From Prochlorococcus sp. AG-418-K17 (GTDB taxonomy: Bacteria; Cyanobacteriota; Cyanobacteriia; PCC-6307; Cyanobiaceae), in NCBI GenBank assembly GCA_003214055.1, contig QCMD01000004.1, positions 27,986 to 91,985 on the forward strand: a stretch of 64,000 bases of DNA. The letters run 5' to 3'. Shown one piece after another: positions 61,806 to 64,000 of this stretch (the stretch's first letter is position 1; every line of letters begins with the position of its first letter). Both the position numbers and the translations under genes were made by a program. The notes beneath the pieces were generated by a model. It made no database searches and had not been told where the DNA came from. It worked only from the letters and a program-made list of their open reading frames with translations.

Positions 61806-61970
61806 ATGAAAGGTCTTAGGGTCCTAGAGCTTTCTGAAGCACTTAATGTTGATAGCTCTGACTTATTAGCTATTTGTGCAATTCTAAAAATTAAAGCAAC
61901 ATCTAGATTAAGCATGCTTTCATTTGAAGAATGTAAAAAAATAAGTGATTACTATGAAAATAAAAATTAG
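61806..61970 (+). CDS. Free-standing IF2 N-terminal-domain-like protein (54 aa)
   Basis: 54 residues: MKGLRVLELSEALNVDSSDL, then LAICAILKIKATSRLSMLSF and EECKKISDYYENKN. This matches the IF2_N subdomain pattern (R-V-x-E-L-A-x-x-L-x-V-x-S-x-x-L, then S-x-x-S-x-L-x-x-x-E), which in translation factor IF-2 occurs at the N-terminus of a large GTPase. Here it stands alone. It is a very small gene and the call rests on motif resemblance. Confidence 0.62.
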   Translation: MKGLRVLELSEALNVDSSDLLAICAILKIKATSRLSMLSFEECKKISDYYENKN

Positions 61971-61993
61971 ATTTTTTTATATAAATATATTTA

Positions 61994-62248
61994 TTATTTA
62001 ATCTCTTTAATCATTGATACTAAAGTTGAATGAATTTCTTCTTCAGATATTTCATTTTTAAAATTGATAATTGCTGAGTGGCCATCATAATTGATTTTTA
62101 TATAACTGTTATTAATTTCTTCCATATAAGCATTCTCAAATATTGATATCTTTCCATAATGAATAAGATATTTGTGAACCGAATCAATATGATCATTGTT
62201 CATATGATCACAAACTCTTTTACTTGTTTCTTTACTAATAATTTTCAT
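61994..62248 (-). CDS. DUF2470 protein
   Basis: 84 residues: DHMNNDHIDSVHKYLIHYGK is the DUF2470 signature (H-M-N-x-D-H), followed by IKINYDGHSAIINFKNEISE. In plants and bacteria this domain is fused to haem-oxygenase-like or split-barrel proteins and may bind tetrapyrroles. Here it is free-standing. It is downstream of dus on the same strand (18 bp gap). Confidence 0.85.
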   Translation of the reverse strand: MKIISKETSKRVCDHMNNDHIDSVHKYLIHYGKISIFENAYMEEINNSYIKINYDGHSAIINFKNEISEEEIHSTLVSMIKEIK

Positions 62249-62266
62249 TTAAAAAATAAATTTGTT

Positions 62267-63274
62267 TTAAGCTAATGTATTTTTTTCATTATTCAAAGTT
62301 TTAATCATTTTAATTATTAAATTTTTAACTTCATTTTTATCAGCAGCTCTAACTAAATTATTTCTCAAATTTGATGCTCCTTTAAAATCTTTGCATGTCC
62401 ATGAAATATGTTTTCTGGCAATTAGCAAGCCATGATCTCCTTTTTCTTTTACTAATTCATCGAGATGCTCAATAATTAAAAATAGTTTTTCTTCTGCGTT
62501 AGGTTCTTTAAAATTTTTATTTTCTCTAATGGCATAATCTATTTCTCCTATTTTCCATGGGGATCCTAAAATCCCTCTTCCGATCATTACCCCATCTGCA
62601 TTTGTTTTTTTTAAACAATTAAGAGCGTCATCTGGATTTTTGATATCTCCATTAGCAATTACTGGTATTTCCAATAACTTTTTAAGTCTCCCGATCATAC
62701 TCCAATCTGACTTACCTGAAAAACCCTGTTTTCTAGTTCTTCCATGAAGTGTTATCATTGCTGCTCCCGCATCTTGAAGCTTAAATAAAAAATCCTCTAT
62801 ATTTTCTTCTTTACTATCCCATCCGAGGCGTGTTTTTACTGTAACGGGAATTTTAACAGCTTTTACTACATTCCTCACTAATTCTATAGCAAGTTCACGG
62901 TCTTTAATTAAGGCACTGCCTCCACCTTTCTTTGCAATTTTTTTTACTGGGCATCCCATATTTATATCAATTAAGTAAGCTCCAGAGTCCTCAGCTTGTT
63001 TCGCCGCTTCAGAAACAGCATGTGGTCTATTATCAAATATTTGTACTCCAACTGGACCTTCCTCTAAATCTATTTGATTGATTTTTTGTGTTCCAAATCC
63101 TTTTTTTAGACTTGTGGCATTTATCATTTCTGTAAAAAGTAAAGAGTTAGGAGCCCATTTACGAACAATTTGCCTAAAAATATTATCTGTAACTCCTGCT
63201 AATGGAGATAGCATCACCTTACTTTTAATTATTCTGTTAACTCCCCTTCCTTTTAGCTTTATATTTGAAGACAT
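62267..63274 (-). CDS. dus: tRNA-dihydrouridine synthase
   Basis: A 335-residue FMN-dependent enzyme reducing uridines in the tRNA D-loop. The TIM-barrel motifs are intact: MLSPLAGVTDNIFRQIVRKW, the catalytic Cys in IDINMGCPVKKIAKKGGGSA, ITLHGRTRKQGFSG, IANGDIKNPDDALNCL and VMIGRGILGSPW. Length is normal for the DusB type. DUF2470 follows on the same strand. Confidence 0.95.
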   Translation of the reverse strand: MSSNIKLKGRGVNRIIKSKVMLSPLAGVTDNIFRQIVRKWAPNSLLFTEMINATSLKKGFGTQKINQIDLEEGPVGVQIFDNRPHAVSEAAKQAEDSGAYLIDINMGCPVKKIAKKGGGSALIKDRELAIELVRNVVKAVKIPVTVKTRLGWDSKEENIEDFLFKLQDAGAAMITLHGRTRKQGFSGKSDWSMIGRLKKLLEIPVIANGDIKNPDDALNCLKKTNADGVMIGRGILGSPWKIGEIDYAIRENKNFKEPNAEEKLFLIIEHLDELVKEKGDHGLLIARKHISWTCKDFKGASNLRNNLVRAADKNEVKNLIIKMIKTLNNEKNTLA

Positions 63275-63445
63275 ATAATTTTAATTTATTTAATCTTTCT
63301 TTATTATAAATTCTAATATGGAATTGATTTTATGTTCTCTGTTTTATTTCTTTTAATTTGTAATAAGTGCTTTTACTTAAATATGCCTAATTCATTACTT
63401 TTTTTGTTAGTTTATAAAGAATTGAATTAAAAAAGGAAATTTTTC

Positions 63446-63838
63446 TTGCTTATATTAATATCTATTTTTCTTCCAATAATTATTTTTATTGCTCCAATAA
63501 ATGTAAAAGCTATACAAGGCAACTTAGATTTATCTAGCGCTCAAACCTCAGTAGGTAAAAGATTTGCTAAGGTTTTTTGTGATGCTAAGAGGGAAGGATT
63601 AGATTCTGATTTTGCTAGTGAATATGCTTTGAATAATACATATTTAAAATTTGTAGCATTTCCAGACGATGACGAATATTTGAATAATCTATGGAATTTC
63701 ACACATAATAATATATTAGATAACTGTGGTGAATTTGTAGATATAAATGATTTAAAAGATCTAGAGATTTTTTTTAAAGAAGAGGGTTTAATTGCATCAA
63801 ATAGGGAACTTTATTTGCCAACTTTTGAGAATAATTAG
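63446..63838 (+). CDS. Exported hypothetical protein (130 aa)
   Basis: 130 residues with a signal peptide (LILISIFLPIIIFIAPINVKA). The mature part contains SAQTSVGKRFAKVFCDAKRE and a second Cys in ILDNCGEFVDIND, possibly a disulfide. The start is TTG at 63446, supported by AAAAAGGAAA about 8 bp upstream. Unknown family. Confidence 0.7.
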   Translation: MLILISIFLPIIIFIAPINVKAIQGNLDLSSAQTSVGKRFAKVFCDAKREGLDSDFASEYALNNTYLKFVAFPDDDEYLNNLWNFTHNNILDNCGEFVDINDLKDLEIFFKEEGLIASNRELYLPTFENN

Positions 63839-63885
63839 ATTAAATTTTTAGTGTGTACTAAAATATAAATAGAATATGCAATTCT

Positions 63886-64000
63886 ATGAAACTATTAGGT
63901 TTAAATTCCCCTGAAATATTTATAATTTTAGTCGTTTTGCTCTCAATTTTAGGTACAAAAAGAATTGAAAAAGGTTTCTTATTATTCAAAAAACTATTAA
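63886..64000 (+). CDS. TatA/Hcf106-like small protein, 3' end outside window
   Basis: 38 codons are visible to the window edge: MKLLGLNSPEIFIILVVLLS, then ILGTKRIEKGFLLFKKLL. The pattern G-x-x-x-P-E-I + helix + G-T-K-R-x-x-x-G is that of TatA/TatB N-termini (thin membrane helix then amphipathic helix). The canonical FG pair of TatA is replaced by LG. It could be a true Tat subunit or a lineage-specific relative; the end is needed to decide. Confidence 0.55.
   Translation, partial: MKLLGLNSPEIFIILVVLLSILGTKRIEKGFLLFKKLL

Noticed and set aside
63332..63430. A 32-codon plus-strand ORF (MFSVLFLLICNKC...) between dus and the 63446 gene
   Set aside because: No ribosome site, composition is what AT-rich noise gives (Phe/Leu/Ile/Asn), and it sits in the leader region of the next gene.

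Overview
The window is strongly AT-rich, gene-dense DNA from a marine picocyanobacterium, most likely Prochlorococcus of a high-light-adapted type. The evidence is the combination of chlorophyll and carotenoid genes (chlI, crtE, a CrtL lycopene cyclase), photosynthetic electron-transport genes (petH, petG, a cytochrome cM-like gene), the circadian kinase sasA, and the picocyanobacterial sRNAs Yfr1, Yfr10 and Yfr2. The ferredoxin-NADP reductase carries a short unusual N-terminus in place of the phycobilisome-linker domain, as expected without phycobilisomes. Species and clade are inferred from gene content and protein style, not from a database comparison.

1-32.5 kb is a conserved core. In order it holds prs (5' end cut off), two unknown genes, sasA, tRNA-Glu, petH, the zwf-opcA-cobB run, the opposing folD-crtE-DUF212 run, an HD-domain membrane phosphohydrolase, leuA, a GH57 glucan enzyme, crtL, gyrA, guaB3, yfr1, trxA-hisH-rsmD, petG (antisense), cytM, a SpoU-family methylase, chlI, ruvC, 5-FCL, sufE, hom, and a peptide-type ABC substrate-binding protein with a single permease. 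The pathways are the oxidative pentose phosphate pathway with its assembly factor, isoprenoid/carotenoid and chlorophyll synthesis, folate C1 metabolism, and Leu/Thr/His/cobalamin synthesis.

32.5-49.5 kb is semi-conserved. It has a DUF1400 hydrolase and an MFS transporter with abutting divergent starts, a PfkB kinase, a lumenal pentapeptide-repeat protein, and an ATP-grasp / alpha-E / transglutaminase operon. A zinc locus follows: a WD40 protein, a COG0523 GTPase, znuA with a His-rich tandem repeat and an inserted domain, znuC, zur on the opposite strand, and znuB. A good 7-1-7 Zur box lies between znuA and znuC.

49.5-64 kb is dominated by microproteins: more than 20 genes of 33-100 codons, many with one membrane segment. 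Scattered among them are recognisable families (DUF1499, OsmC, TM2, two PAP/fibrillins, Nif11, DUF2839, a Psb34-like protein, DUF1330, MAPEG, an Mrr-type nuclease, a 4HBT thioesterase, a free-standing IF2_N-like protein, DUF2470, Dus). The most notable element is a tandem pair of sRNA genes at 50.42-50.70 kb. A Yfr10-type RNA displays the same 12-nt motif as Yfr1 in a hairpin loop. About 80 bp downstream is a Yfr2-type RNA whose 5' part is nearly complementary to that motif. All three members of the Yfr1/Yfr10/Yfr2 network are therefore in this window, two of them side by side. Several perfect short palindromes sit at promoters of unknown small genes and may mark uncharacterised regulons.
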